Assembly (NCBI RefSeq): GCF_024494695.1
Contig: NZ_JANHDP010000003.1
Location: 496,001-560,000 of the forward strand
Reading direction: 5' to 3'
DNA length: 64,000 bases
DNA from: Natronoarchaeum rubrum
GTDB lineage: Archaea; Halobacteriota; Halobacteria; Halobacteriales; Natronoarchaeaceae
The translations under genes and the position numbers were made by a program. Under the pieces are notes generated by a model, which did no database searches, had not been told where the DNA came from, and saw only the letters and a list, made by a program, of their open reading frames with translations. Shown here piece by piece: positions 26,993 through 35,808 of this stretch. Positions within the stretch are counted from its first letter, which is position 1. Each line of letters begins with the position of its first letter.

Positions 26993-27041
26993 CGTCGTCG
27001 ACGCCGCATCCGAGCGGCCGACGATCCGACGGAGGAACGCC

Positions 27042-28013
27042 ATGAACGTCAGCCACTACTTCGAGTTCTCGGACTCGGTCACCGGCGGCATCGCCGAATC
27101 CGTCCGCCACCAGCGGAAGATGCTCGACAGGGAGGGGATCGAGTACACCGTCGAGCCGACGCCGTCGGCCGACGTGCTCCACCTCAATCTGATGGGCCCG
27201 CGGTCGGTCGCCCACGCGGCCCGGGCGAAGCGCCGCGGGACGCCGGTCGTGATCCACACGCACGTCACCGCCGAGGACTTCGGCGACAGCTTCCGCTTTA
27301 CGAACGCGCTGGCGAAGCCGCTCCGGCCCTACCTCCGGGCGGCGTACGCTCTCGGCGACCGGTTGATCTGTCCCTCAGAGTACAACCAGAATCTGCTGCG
27401 GTCGTACACCGACTCGCCGACGACGGTGATCTCGAACGGCGTCGACCGCGAGAAGCTGGCGGGGTTCGAGGCGCTCGAAGACGAGTACCGCGAGCGCTAC
27501 GACCTATCGGAGCCGACCGTGTTCCAGGTCGGCCACGTCATCAAGCGCAAAGGATTGGAGACGTTCGTCGAGACGGCCCGCGAGATGCCCGAACTCGACT
27601 TCGCGTGGTTCGGCCCGCTGGACCTCTCGCTGAAGGGCCGCGAGACGAAGCAGTTGATCCGCGAATCGCCCGAAAACTGCACCTTTACTGGCTTCGTCGA
27701 CGACATCCGCGGCGCGTTCGCGGCGGGCGACGTGTTCTTCTTCCCGACCCACGAGGAAAACGAGGGGATCGCGCTGCTGGAGGCGATGAGCGCCGGGAAG
27801 CCGGTGGTCGTCCGCGACATCGACACGTTCGAGTGGCTCGACGACGGCCACGACTGCCTGAAGACCGACGGCGACTTTCAGGAGCAGTTAGATAGATTGA
27901 AAACACCAGAGCTACGACAGCAACTCGGTGACAACGCCGCCGCCACGAGCGAACGGTTCGCGCTCTCGAACACCGCCGAGCAGTTGCGCGACCTGTACGA
28001 GGAGGTGATTTGA
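27042..28013 (+). CDS. Glycosyltransferase family 4
   Basis: A 323-residue GT-B enzyme. The N-terminal half has SDSVTGGIAESVRHQRKML and the His-containing VVIHTHVTAEDFGDSF; the nucleotide-sugar half has VFQVGHVIKRKGLETFVETA, CTFTGFVDDIRGAFAAGDVFFFPTHEENEG and EAMSAGKPVV, the GT4 EX7E-like region. It has no membrane segments. It transfers a hexose from a nucleotide sugar to an unknown lipid or glycan acceptor. The next GT gene starts 2 bp after its stop. Confidence 0.9.
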   Translation: MNVSHYFEFSDSVTGGIAESVRHQRKMLDREGIEYTVEPTPSADVLHLNLMGPRSVAHAARAKRRGTPVVIHTHVTAEDFGDSFRFTNALAKPLRPYLRAAYALGDRLICPSEYNQNLLRSYTDSPTTVISNGVDREKLAGFEALEDEYRERYDLSEPTVFQVGHVIKRKGLETFVETAREMPELDFAWFGPLDLSLKGRETKQLIRESPENCTFTGFVDDIRGAFAAGDVFFFPTHEENEGIALLEAMSAGKPVVVRDIDTFEWLDDGHDCLKTDGDFQEQLDRLKTPELRQQLGDNAAATSERFALSNTAEQLRDLYEEVI

Positions 28014-28014
28014 T

Positions 28015-29109
28015 ATGAAAATCGGGTTCTTCACGGACAGTTACTTCCCCGAGATCGACGGGGTGACCTACACGATCAAGCACTGGCGCGAGAAGCTAGA
28101 GCGCAACGGCCACGAGGTGTACGTCGTCTACCCCGACGGCGACTACGACCCCGGCGACCGCGAGATCGCGGTCCCGTCGATCCCGAACCCGTTCTACAGC
28201 GGCTACCGGATCCCGCTGTTCGTCCGCACCTCGAAGCTGCCCGATCTGGACGTCGTCCACTGCCACGGTCCGGCCTCGGTCGGCATCCTCGGGCGCCTGT
28301 ACGCGTGGCGTCAGGACATCCCCGCGGTGTACACCCACCACACGCCGATCGAGGAGTACTTCCCGCAGAGCGTCCACTCCGAGCTGGTGGGCTCGGCGCT
28401 GGCGTCGGCGTACGTACCCTGGGAGAACTCGCTGCTCGGCAGTTTTGACGCGGTGACGGCCTCGACCGAGCGCATCGATCGCGACGTCGATCACGTCCAG
28501 TTGCCCGTCGGCATCGATCTCGACTTCTTCGAGCCGACCGACGAAGACTGGTACCCCGAGCAGACGGTCGTCGGCTACAGCGGCCGAATCAGCGGGGAGA
28601 AAAACGTCGACGAGATCGTCGAACTCGCCGAGCAGCGCTCCGATCGCACGTTCGTCATCGTCGGCGAAGGTCCGTGTCGGTCGAAGCTCGAACGCCGAGC
28701 GCCCGACAACGTCGAGTTCAGGGACTTCCTCCCGCGCGAGGACCTGCCGACGTTTTACTCGTCGATCGACGTCTTCGTCACCGCGTCGACCGCCGACACG
28801 CTCGGACTCTCGACGCTGGAGGCCAACGCCTGCGGGACGCCGGTCGCCGCCACGGACGTGGCGCCCTTTACCTCGACGATCGAGGCGGAGAACGGCGTCC
28901 GCTTCGAGTACGAGGATCTCGACGCCATGGGTGAGGCCGTCGAGGCCTGTCTGGCCGAGGAGCGCGACACCCGCGCTGCCGTCCAGGAGTACGCCATTTC
29001 GAACACGCTCGAACGGCTGGAGGACCTCTATCAGGAAGTGACGCTGGCATCCGAGACCACGTCCGAACCGGCCGGCACGCGGAAGTTCCCCGAGCGCGAC
29101 CACAGCTGA
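28015..29109 (+). CDS. Glycosyltransferase family 4 (diglycosyl-lipid synthase-like)
   Basis: A 364-residue GT-B enzyme. It starts MKIGFFTDSYFPEIDGVTYTI, the form seen in alpha-mannosyl or glucosyl diacylglycerol transferases, with VVHCHGPASVGILG, VYTHHTPIEEYFP, VGYSGRISGEKNVDEIVEL and DTLGLSTLEANACGTPVAATD. By family it is a candidate for adding sugar to archaeal diether lipid. It nearly abuts the preceding GT gene, so both likely build one glycan. Confidence 0.9.
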   Translation: MKIGFFTDSYFPEIDGVTYTIKHWREKLERNGHEVYVVYPDGDYDPGDREIAVPSIPNPFYSGYRIPLFVRTSKLPDLDVVHCHGPASVGILGRLYAWRQDIPAVYTHHTPIEEYFPQSVHSELVGSALASAYVPWENSLLGSFDAVTASTERIDRDVDHVQLPVGIDLDFFEPTDEDWYPEQTVVGYSGRISGEKNVDEIVELAEQRSDRTFVIVGEGPCRSKLERRAPDNVEFRDFLPREDLPTFYSSIDVFVTASTADTLGLSTLEANACGTPVAATDVAPFTSTIEAENGVRFEYEDLDAMGEAVEACLAEERDTRAAVQEYAISNTLERLEDLYQEVTLASETTSEPAGTRKFPERDHS

Positions 29110-29146
29110 GTCGCGAGAAGATACTGACCTGCGGCGATGCGACAGC

Positions 29147-29941
29147 TTACTCCGCGAACGCCTCGGCGTCCAGCGGCGTCGCCGTCCGCCAGTAGTGATC
29201 CAGCGTGTCGTGAGCCCACGACCGAACGGCGTCGTCGTCGGTGTCGACCGACGCCTGCAGGACGCCGTTCTCGTCGCGCAACAGCAGGTGGACGACGTCG
29301 TCGGCGATCGTCACCGCGAGCGGGATCCCCTCCTCGCGGACCCGCACCGCGGCGCTGTCGGCGTCGAGCAGCGACGCCAGTCGATCGCGCAGTCCGGGAT
29401 CGTCGTCGAGCGCGTCGATCGCGCGCTCCGAGAGCACGGCCCGGAACGTGAGGTCGCCCGCGGTCGTGCGCTCCTCGATCACCGAGAGGCTCTGCTCGTT
29501 GAACGCGTGCGAAAAGGCCCGCACCTCGTCGGCGGATCGCTCCAGATCGAGCAGTCGCTGGACCGGCGCGTTCGGCCGCGTCTGGCTCGGCACCGTGATG
29601 TTGGCGTCGGCGAGGTGACGCAGGTCGAAGTCCATCGCGTGGGTCGGCAGGTAGCGGACGATCTCCCGGAGCTCGCCTTCGGTTTCGAGGATCTCCAGCA
29701 GATCGGTAAAGCCCTTCGCGACGAGCCGACCGGTCGCCGTCGCGACGTACTCGCCGTCCTCGCGTCGCACCCACGAGCGGTCCTCGAAGTCGCCGAGGAT
29801 GCGCCCGAGCGTCGCCTGCGAGGCGCCGGTCGCCTCGGCGAGCTCGGTCCGCGTCTTGCGGCCGTCCGCGAGAAGCCCCAGCACGTCGACGCGGTTCGAG
29901 GACAGCGCGAGGAACTCGATCTCCTCCAGCGCGGATTCCAT
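29147..29941 (-). CDS. Winged-helix transcriptional regulator, FilR1/DUF1724-like
   Basis: A 264-residue protein. The N-terminal winged helix (residues about 1-70) has SSNRVDVLGLLADGRKTRTELAEATGASQATLGRILGDFEDR, then a regulatory domain (about residues 85-264) of the haloarchaeal HTH type related to FilR1/DUF1724. ATG 29941 is preferred over farther upstream starts because homologous HTH domains begin there (MESALEEIEFLALS). The effector is unknown; it is convergent with the GT genes. Confidence 0.8.
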   Translation of the reverse strand: MESALEEIEFLALSSNRVDVLGLLADGRKTRTELAEATGASQATLGRILGDFEDRSWVRREDGEYVATATGRLVAKGFTDLLEILETEGELREIVRYLPTHAMDFDLRHLADANITVPSQTRPNAPVQRLLDLERSADEVRAFSHAFNEQSLSVIEERTTAGDLTFRAVLSERAIDALDDDPGLRDRLASLLDADSAAVRVREEGIPLAVTIADDVVHLLLRDENGVLQASVDTDDDAVRSWAHDTLDHYWRTATPLDAEAFAE

Positions 29942-30172
29942 ACCGAATCTGGCACTCGTCGCGGGAAATCGCTTTCGCACCCTGAAACGCTTGCATCCCC
30001 CGCAGGATCGACACGCCGACACCCAATTTCTTCCCGTGAAATATTTTCTGAACGAAACTATAACCCCTGGAGTCCTACGGTAGAGTAAGATGATCCGCGC
30101 TCTCAGCACGCCGACGTTCGATCACTCGGCGCCCGCGTCGCCGGTCCGCTCGCAAGTCTCGGGCATCGGGAG

Positions 30173-31186
30173 GTGCGCGTAACCGTGGCCGATCGTCGCA
30201 TCCTCGCCGCGTTCGCCGCGGCGGCCGTCCTCTTTGGCGGCACGTTCGTCGCCGCAAAGGCCGGGTTGGCGTACTTCCCGCCGCTGCTGTTCGTCGCGCT
30301 GCGGTTCGACATCGCCGCGGTCGCGCTGGCAGTCTTCGCGGTGGCGACGACCGCTCGCGAGGACTTGATTCCCGAGACTCGTGGCGACGTCGTCGGCATC
30401 CTCGCGACCGGCGTGCTCGCGATCGGGCTGACGAACGCCCTGCTGTTCGTCGGCCAGCAGTACGCCACCAGCGCGGTCGCGTCGATCGTGTTCAGCCTGA
30501 ACCCGATCCTCACGCCCGTCTTCGCCGCGGCGCTGCTGGCCGACGAGCGACTCTCGGCCCGCGGCGCGGTCGGAATGCTGCTCGGACTGTTCGGCGTCGG
30601 GCTGGTCGTCGACCCCGACCCCGCGATGTTCCTCGACGGCGGCGTCGGCCAGCTGATCCTGTTCGCCGGCGCCGTCACCGGCGCGCTCGGGAGCGTCCTG
30701 ATCCGCTGGGCCGACAGCACGATCTCCAGCACGGTCCGGACCGCCTGGGGACTGCCCTTCGCCGCCGCGCTCTCCCACGCGCTCAGTCTGGGCGCCGGCG
30801 AGTCCGCGGCGTCGATCGTCTGGACGCCCGAGGCCGTGCTGGCGCTCGTGTACGTCGGCATCTTCGCCGGCGCGATCGCCTACATCGCCTACTTCGGCCT
30901 GCTCGACCGCACCGGCGCGATCCGCGCGAACCTGGTGTTCTACGCGGTGCCGGTCGTCTCGACGCTGGGCGGCTGGGCGCTGCTCGACGAGCAAATTTCG
31001 GGGCTGGCGATCGTCGGCTTCCTGACGATCTTCGCCGGCTTCGCGGTGCTGGGCACCGAGGACGTCGACGTTCGCGGGCAGGTCGCGCGGCTGGCCGGGC
31101 GGCTACCGGACGAGGTCGTGGAGAGTGAAGAGGCCGAGGAGCGACTCGGGATTCGGAACGAGCCGCGAGGGTTCGAGTCGGACTGA
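30173..31186 (+). CDS. EamA/DMT-family transporter
   Basis: A 337-residue membrane protein with ten predicted helices in two EamA repeats, including FGGTFVAAKAGLAYFPPLLFVALRF and YATSAVASIVFSLNPILTPVFAA in repeat 1 and AIAYIAYFGLLDRTGAIRANLVFYAVPVVS in repeat 2. The family exports small metabolites or amino acids; substrate unknown. GTG 30173 or GTG 30185 could be the start. The last 35 residues are a charged cytosolic tail. Confidence 0.85.
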   Translation: MRVTVADRRILAAFAAAAVLFGGTFVAAKAGLAYFPPLLFVALRFDIAAVALAVFAVATTAREDLIPETRGDVVGILATGVLAIGLTNALLFVGQQYATSAVASIVFSLNPILTPVFAAALLADERLSARGAVGMLLGLFGVGLVVDPDPAMFLDGGVGQLILFAGAVTGALGSVLIRWADSTISSTVRTAWGLPFAAALSHALSLGAGESAASIVWTPEAVLALVYVGIFAGAIAYIAYFGLLDRTGAIRANLVFYAVPVVSTLGGWALLDEQISGLAIVGFLTIFAGFAVLGTEDVDVRGQVARLAGRLPDEVVESEEAEERLGIRNEPRGFESD

Positions 31187-31228
31187 TCTCGGGGGCGGTT
31201 CGCGGTCTTTTTCGGACGGATCGGCGGA

Positions 31229-31473
31229 TCAGTTTTCGGCCGAACTGTCGTACATCGCCTCGACTCCCGTTCGCCGCGGATCAGCTCGTCGACGCCGTCA
31301 GTGAGCGTGACGGCGCCGGACACGGTCGGGCGATAGTACGTGTACAGGCCGTCCTGCCCGCGGTCCGTTCGCCGGCGCTTCTCGACGAGACCGACGTCGA
31401 CGAGTTCGTCGAGGTGGTAGTGGATCGTACTGTCGTCGATATCGATCGCGGCTTCGAGCTCCCTGGGACTCAT
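31229..31473 (-). pseudogene. Winged-helix regulator gene, apparently frameshifted
   Basis: The frame from ATG 31473 encodes a clear winged helix (MSPRELEAAIDIDDSTIHYHLDEL, VGLVEKRRRTDRGQDG, YTYYRPTVSGAVTLTDGVDEL). Coding-like sequence (SVGRESLYRLVHGGE) continues upstream with high GC at third positions but meets TAA without a start codon. At about 31262-31270 the frame shifts: inserting one T in GAGTCGAGG would give REFEAMYDSSAEN and a stop at 31231-31229, clear of the transporter gene. As it stands the frame runs on antisense into the transporter to 30940. Either a true pseudogene or a base error. Confidence 0.6.
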
Positions 31474-31616
31474 CTCGCCCCCGTGGACGAGTCGGTAGAG
31501 ACTCTCCCGGCCGACGCTTCCGTCGGACTGCGGCGCTCGCTGGAAGTTTTATCACGAACGATTGCGAACAAGTCTCGCAAGCGACCGATGGCTTCGCTCC
31601 CTCGGTCACCACGCCC

Positions 31617-33065
31617 ATGACCCACGACTGTTCGTTCCTGACGTCTCTCGACCTCGACGGCGACGTCTCGTTCGGGGATTCCGATCGCGATAGCCACGCC
31701 GGCGACTGGGGAACCGCTGCGGACGAGCGGGTCCGACCCGACGCCGTGGTCTTCGCCGAGTCGACCGAAGACGTATCCGAGGTACTGGCCGCGGCCGACG
31801 AGCGCCGCGTCCCGGTGACGCCCTTCGCCGCGGGCACCAGCCTGGAAGCGAACGCGACGCCGACTCACGCCGGCGTCTCTCTCGACCTGACCCGGATGGA
31901 TGCGGTGCTGGACGTCCGCCCCGACGACCTGCAGATCGATGTCGAACCGGGCGTCTACGGGTCCGCGATCGACGAGGCTGTCGCCGAACACGGTCTGTGG
32001 TTTCCCCCGCTCCCTTCTTCGGGCGACATCTCGACCGTCGGCGGCATGATCGCTAACGACGCGTCGGGGATGCAGACCGTCGAGTACGGCGAGGTCGGCG
32101 ACTGGGTGCTCGGACTGGAGGCGGTGCTCGCCGACGGGAGCGTGATCGAGACCGGCTCCAGAGCGGTCAAGACTTCCAGCGGCTACAACGTCGGCGACCT
32201 GCTGGTCGGCAGCGAGGGGACGCTGGCGGTCGTCACGCGCGCGACCCTGGAACTCGCGGGGCGGCCGGAGCAGATCCGCGGCGGCCGGGCGTTGTTCCCG
32301 ACGCTCGACGACGCCGCGTCGGCCGTCTTCGACGCGGTTCGGTCGGGGGTCGACGTCGCGAAGATCGAACTCGTCGACGCGACCAGCGCGACGATGGCCA
32401 ACGAGTACTCGGGGACCGACCTCCCCGACGTGCCGACGGTGTTCCTCGAGTTCCACGCGGACAACGGGATCGAAGCGGAGATCGACTTCTGTCGGACGAT
32501 CTTCGAGGCTCACGACGTAGAGCGCTTCGACCAGGCACCCGACGACGAGGGCATGGCCGAACTGTGGCAAGCGCGCAAGGATCTCGCGTTCGCCGTCAGG
32601 AGCTACGATCCCGACCTGACGGCCACGTCGCCCGGTGACGTGACCGTCCCGATCAGCGACTATCCCACGATCGTCCGGTACGTCCGGGACCTGGCCGACG
32701 AACACGACCTGTTGATCCCCTGCTTCGGCCACGCCGGCGACGGCAACCTCCACTACTCGGTGCTGGTCGACGAGTCGGACCCGGCGGAAGTCGAATCCGG
32801 GAAAGAGGTCTCCGAGCAGATCGTCCGGAAAGCTCTCGAACTCGGCGGGACCTCGACCGGCGAGCACGGCATCGGTACCGGCAAGCGCGAGTACCTCGTC
32901 GCCGAGCACTGCGACGCCGGCGTCGAGGCGATGCGCCGGATCAAGCGAGCGCTCGATCCCAACGACACGCTCAACCCGGGGAAGATCTTCCCGGAAACCG
33001 CCGACGAGGAGCGACTGTGGGTCGAGGCGCCGGATCGGGACGGACCGTCCAGCGACGCGTCGTAG
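31617..33065 (+). CDS. FAD-linked oxidase, glycolate/D-lactate dehydrogenase (GlcD) type
   Basis: A 482-residue flavoenzyme oxidising a 2-hydroxy acid to the 2-oxo acid. The PCMH FAD domain has VTPFAAGTSLEANATPTHAGVSLDL, DISTVGGMIANDASGMQTVEYG and VGSEGTLAVVTRATLEL; the C-terminal domain has PCFGHAGDGNLHYSVLVD and EHGIGTGKREYL with catalytic-site histidines and ends in the family-type LNPGKIFP. No Fe-S subunit gene follows. The convergent benzoylformate-decarboxylase-like gene suggests a two-step hydroxy-acid route, which is inference. Confidence 0.85.
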   Translation: MTHDCSFLTSLDLDGDVSFGDSDRDSHAGDWGTAADERVRPDAVVFAESTEDVSEVLAAADERRVPVTPFAAGTSLEANATPTHAGVSLDLTRMDAVLDVRPDDLQIDVEPGVYGSAIDEAVAEHGLWFPPLPSSGDISTVGGMIANDASGMQTVEYGEVGDWVLGLEAVLADGSVIETGSRAVKTSSGYNVGDLLVGSEGTLAVVTRATLELAGRPEQIRGGRALFPTLDDAASAVFDAVRSGVDVAKIELVDATSATMANEYSGTDLPDVPTVFLEFHADNGIEAEIDFCRTIFEAHDVERFDQAPDDEGMAELWQARKDLAFAVRSYDPDLTATSPGDVTVPISDYPTIVRYVRDLADEHDLLIPCFGHAGDGNLHYSVLVDESDPAEVESGKEVSEQIVRKALELGGTSTGEHGIGTGKREYLVAEHCDAGVEAMRRIKRALDPNDTLNPGKIFPETADEERLWVEAPDRDGPSSDAS

Positions 33066-33145
33066 GGAACACCGCGCGGAGAACGCCGGGCTGCGGTGCG
33101 GCGCGGCTCGGCGCGGCGGCGCGGACGACCTACTTCCGGCGGGGC

Positions 33146-34840
33146 TCAGTCGTGGACCAGCACGTCGAGCACGACCGGTCCCTCGGTTTCGATCCCGCGC
33201 TCGACAGCCGCTTCGATCTCGCCCGGACGCTCGATCAACCGGCCGGCGGCGCCGTGGCTTTCGGCGTTCGCGGGGATGTCGATGGGCGGGTCGATGTCCA
33301 TCCCGACGAACTCGTGGCCGGACTCCTCGCCGCCGAATATCTCGAGCGCGTTGTCCTTGAGGATCCGGTAGTTCCGGTTATCCGGTATCACGACGGTGAG
33401 ATCGACGCCCTGGCGGACGGCAGAGTACAGCGCCTGCGGGTAGTAAAGGTACGAGCCGTCGCCGACGAAACCGAGCACGTCTCTCGGTTCGCGATCGTCG
33501 CGGTCCCGTTCGGCGATGGCGGCCCCGACCGCCGCGGGGAGGCCGTAGCCCAGTCCGCCACCCTTGTTCGAGACGTACTGTTCCGGCTCGAACGACCAGC
33601 GAGTCAGCATTGCGTACTTCGCGGTGACGCCCTCGTCGACGACGTACGCGTCCGGCGCCGCCACCTCCAGCGCGTCGACGAGTTCCGCCTTCGAGGCTCG
33701 CGGGTCGTCGCTCTCGTCCTCGCCCATCGCGTCGACGCGCCGGGCCGCCATCTGCTTGAACGATTCGACGGTCGCCAGCCGCGAGTTCACGGTCTCGGCG
33801 TCTATGCGGTCATCAACCCGGTCTGCGAGTGCCCGCAGTACCCGCCCGAGGTCGCCCAGTACGGCCGCGTCGGCGGGCTGGTTCTTCCCGATTTCTCGGG
33901 CATCGTCGCCGACGTGGACGCAGGTCGTGTCCGCGCCCACGAGGTCGCGCTCGTGGCTCCACAGCGTGGTGTTCGTAGAACACCCTGCGAACAGCAGCAC
34001 GTCGGTGCTCATGATCGTCGCCGCCAGATCCTCGTCCGGCGGAATATAGGACACCCACTGATCGTGATCGGTCGGGAAATCGACCTCGCAGGCGAGAATC
34101 TCGCCGTGGACTCGCAAACCCCCTGCCTCGGCCAGGTCCACGGCGGCCTCGACGGCGTCGACGCCCGATCGGGCGACGCCGTCGCCGACCACCAGCACCG
34201 CGTCCTCGGCGTCGACGAGCAACTCGGCCGCGTGTTCGATCTGTCCGGGATCGCCGCGCCCGGCGTCCGGGATCGGGCCGAGGCGCTCGGGTTCGGCGTC
34301 CGTCTCGGCCGTCGTCACGTCCATCGGCAACCCGAGGAAGACCGGCCCCGTCGGCGGCGTCAGCGCCGTCCGGAACGCCCGACGGAGCATCGTCGGCAGC
34401 GCCGCGACGTCCAGCACCTCCGCCGACCACTTGCAGAACTGGTCGGTCAACTCCTCGAGGTCGCCGCTCAGGATCGGCTCTTCGTGGCGAAAGTCGGTGG
34501 CGTGGTGCCCGGCGGTCACGACGATGGGCGCCCCGGCGAAGCGCGCGTTCATCAGGTTGCCTGCCCCGTGGGCGACTCCGGGCGTGGTGTGCAGATTTGC
34601 GACCCCGACCGGCAGCACGTCCGGATCGTGGTGGCTGTGGTAGCGCCGCGTCTGGGCGTACCCGCCGGCCATCCCGACGGCGATATCCTCGTGCAGTCCG
34701 AGCACGTACTCCGGGTCGCCGTCGGCCAGCGCACGCAGCACCGGCAGTTCGGTGGTCCCGGGGTTGCCGAACACGTACTCGACGCCGTACCGCTCCAGAG
34801 CGTCGACGAACAGGTTCGCTCCCGTATACGCGTCTCCCAT
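33146..34840 (-). CDS. ThDP-dependent decarboxylase, benzoylformate decarboxylase-like
   Basis: A 564-residue ThDP enzyme: FGNPGTTELPVL (activating Glu), AGGYAQTRR, NLHTTPGVAHGAGNLMNA, VVTAGHHATDFRHEEPIL with paired histidines as in benzoylformate decarboxylase, and the ThDP motif GDGSYLYYPQALYSA ending at VVIPDNRNY. It should decarboxylate a 2-oxo acid to an aldehyde, or act as an oxalyl-CoA/acetolactate relative. ATG 34840 fits better than GTG 34855. It ends 80 bp from the convergent hydroxy-acid oxidase. Confidence 0.8.
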   Translation of the reverse strand: MGDAYTGANLFVDALERYGVEYVFGNPGTTELPVLRALADGDPEYVLGLHEDIAVGMAGGYAQTRRYHSHHDPDVLPVGVANLHTTPGVAHGAGNLMNARFAGAPIVVTAGHHATDFRHEEPILSGDLEELTDQFCKWSAEVLDVAALPTMLRRAFRTALTPPTGPVFLGLPMDVTTAETDAEPERLGPIPDAGRGDPGQIEHAAELLVDAEDAVLVVGDGVARSGVDAVEAAVDLAEAGGLRVHGEILACEVDFPTDHDQWVSYIPPDEDLAATIMSTDVLLFAGCSTNTTLWSHERDLVGADTTCVHVGDDAREIGKNQPADAAVLGDLGRVLRALADRVDDRIDAETVNSRLATVESFKQMAARRVDAMGEDESDDPRASKAELVDALEVAAPDAYVVDEGVTAKYAMLTRWSFEPEQYVSNKGGGLGYGLPAAVGAAIAERDRDDREPRDVLGFVGDGSYLYYPQALYSAVRQGVDLTVVIPDNRNYRILKDNALEIFGGEESGHEFVGMDIDPPIDIPANAESHGAAGRLIERPGEIEAAVERGIETEGPVVLDVLVHD

Positions 34841-34939
34841 GCTTCCTACTGGCACGGGCCATCAAGTTGGCTCTTTGGTGGGTCGCCGGCGTGCGGAGAC
34901 ACAGAAACGAGTCGGCGATGTCAAACCGGAGGAAGACGT

Positions 34940-34980
34940 GCTCACTTCGTTCGTCACGATGTCACGCTCACTTCGTTCGT
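34940..34980. repeat. Short direct repeat
   Basis: GCTCACTTCGTTCGT occurs at 34940-34954 and again at 34966-34980, a 26-bp spacing, downstream of the tRNA gene. This type of CACTTCGTTCG word is frequent in haloarchaeal intergenic DNA; no function is inferred. Confidence 0.5.
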
Positions 34981-35002
34981 GTGACTGTCGCAAAATCCGT
35001 AG

Positions 35003-35077
35003 TGGGTTGGGGCGGAGTCGAACCGCCGACCTGCTCCGTGTGAAGGAGCCGTCATAACCAGGCTAGACCACCAACCC
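35003..35077 (-). tRNA. tRNA-Val(CAC)
   Basis: The minus strand folds as a complete tRNA. Acceptor stem GGGTTGG/CCAACCC with discriminator A, D arm GTCT...TGAC type, anticodon stem GCTCC/GGAGC with loop TTCACAC giving anticodon CAC (valine, codon GUG), and T arm GGCGG-TTCGACT-CCGCC. No intron is present and CCA is not encoded. Confidence 0.95.
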
Positions 35078-35130
35078 GGTACAGAAATCGGTACTCGGAG
35101 CCGAGACTTAAGACTTGCTTCTCGGAGCGA

Positions 35131-35385
35131 TCACGTCCCGCGGTATCGCCGGACGCGACGGCGGGCGTCGGCGGCGAAGTCGGCCGCCTCGTTCTCGGTG
35201 CGATCGGTGGCCTCGTCCAGCTTCGCGCGAAGCCGCTCGACGCGGCCCGGTTCCGGTTCCTCCTCGCGCCCGGCGAGTTCGCGGGCCTTCGCCACGACGG
35301 GTTCGAGCGTCTCGACGACGCCCTGCTTGGCGTGTGCTCCCGCTCGGGCCAGGTAGTACCGCGCATCGCTGAAGTGCCGGTTCAT
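35131..35385 (-). CDS. Small helical haloarchaeal protein (DUF7553-like)
   Basis: An 84-residue, charged, all-helical protein (MNRHFSDARYYLARAGAHAKQGV, then KARELAGREEEPEPGRVERL). I recognise it as a common haloarchaeal small-protein type (DUF7553-like) with no known role. ATG 35385 is supported by TTATAT (minus strand, about 35408-35416), 27 nt upstream, giving a leaderless transcript. A coding extension further upstream to 35583 lacks halophilic composition. Confidence 0.7.
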   Translation of the reverse strand: MNRHFSDARYYLARAGAHAKQGVVETLEPVVAKARELAGREEEPEPGRVERLRAKLDEATDRTENEAADFAADARRRVRRYRGT

Positions 35386-35808
35386 ATCTGACCGTAGGAA
35401 GGCAACAGATATAACGGTTGTGGCGTCACACTGCTGACGTGTCGCACGCCTTCGGGCGATCAGGCCGTGTGGAGCGCGCTCGCGTACGATCCTACTGATC
35501 CCGGGGCGAGCCGAACCGCTCCACCTCGCAACGTTTGCTTTTAGGCGAGCCGAAACCGGTGGCTTTAACAAATTGTTAGGCATACCTAAAATCGCGGCGT
35601 CGGAGGCAACCGTTGGATGACGCTCCTGCCCTCCACCCGTGGTGTGCCAGCAGACTGGGGGACCGGCGACGGTCCCCGCCAGACGGTCGAGGTTCCGTGG
35701 GCATCGGACTCGACACGTCCCGTAGCATCTCTCTTTCGCGACAACGACCGACGCCGAGTCACCGGTTCACAAACGGTTTTACTGTTCGGCCGTCCAAACG
35801 GACCACGA
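35386..35808. other. Intergenic region with a symmetrical iron-box promoter
   Basis: About 420 bp. It holds the promoter of the small helical gene (35408-35416), the paired iron-box-like elements at 35539-35591 and the TATA-like GGTTTTACTG (about 35774-35783) of the MBL gene. Open frames here lack acidic halophilic composition, and I see no gene that the iron-box promoter would serve. Confidence 0.6.
35539..35591. promoter_or_regulatory. Paired iron-box-like operators around a symmetrical TATA core
   Basis: Box 1, TTTTAGGCGAGCCGAAA (35539-35555), and box 2, TTAGGCATACCTAAAA (35576-35591), flank a palindromic core TAACAAATTGTTA (about 35566-35578). Box 2 matches the perfect palindrome TTTAGGCACGCCTAAA before the substrate-binding protein gene at 40281. 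The TTAGG-N4-CCTAA form is like DtxR/IdeR-type iron-regulator sites. Each box is placed to block one of two divergent transcripts, but no iron gene is present on either side. Confidence 0.55.

Noticed and set aside
30940..31228. Antisense extension of the winged-helix frame into the EamA gene
   Set aside because: Composition becomes Arg/Pro/Ser-rich and non-homologous after about 31265; best explained by a frameshift.
34940..34980. Repeated GCTCACTTCGTTCGT as a possible tRNA-linked attachment site
   Set aside because: The repeat does not match any part of the tRNA-Val gene and no integrase is nearby.
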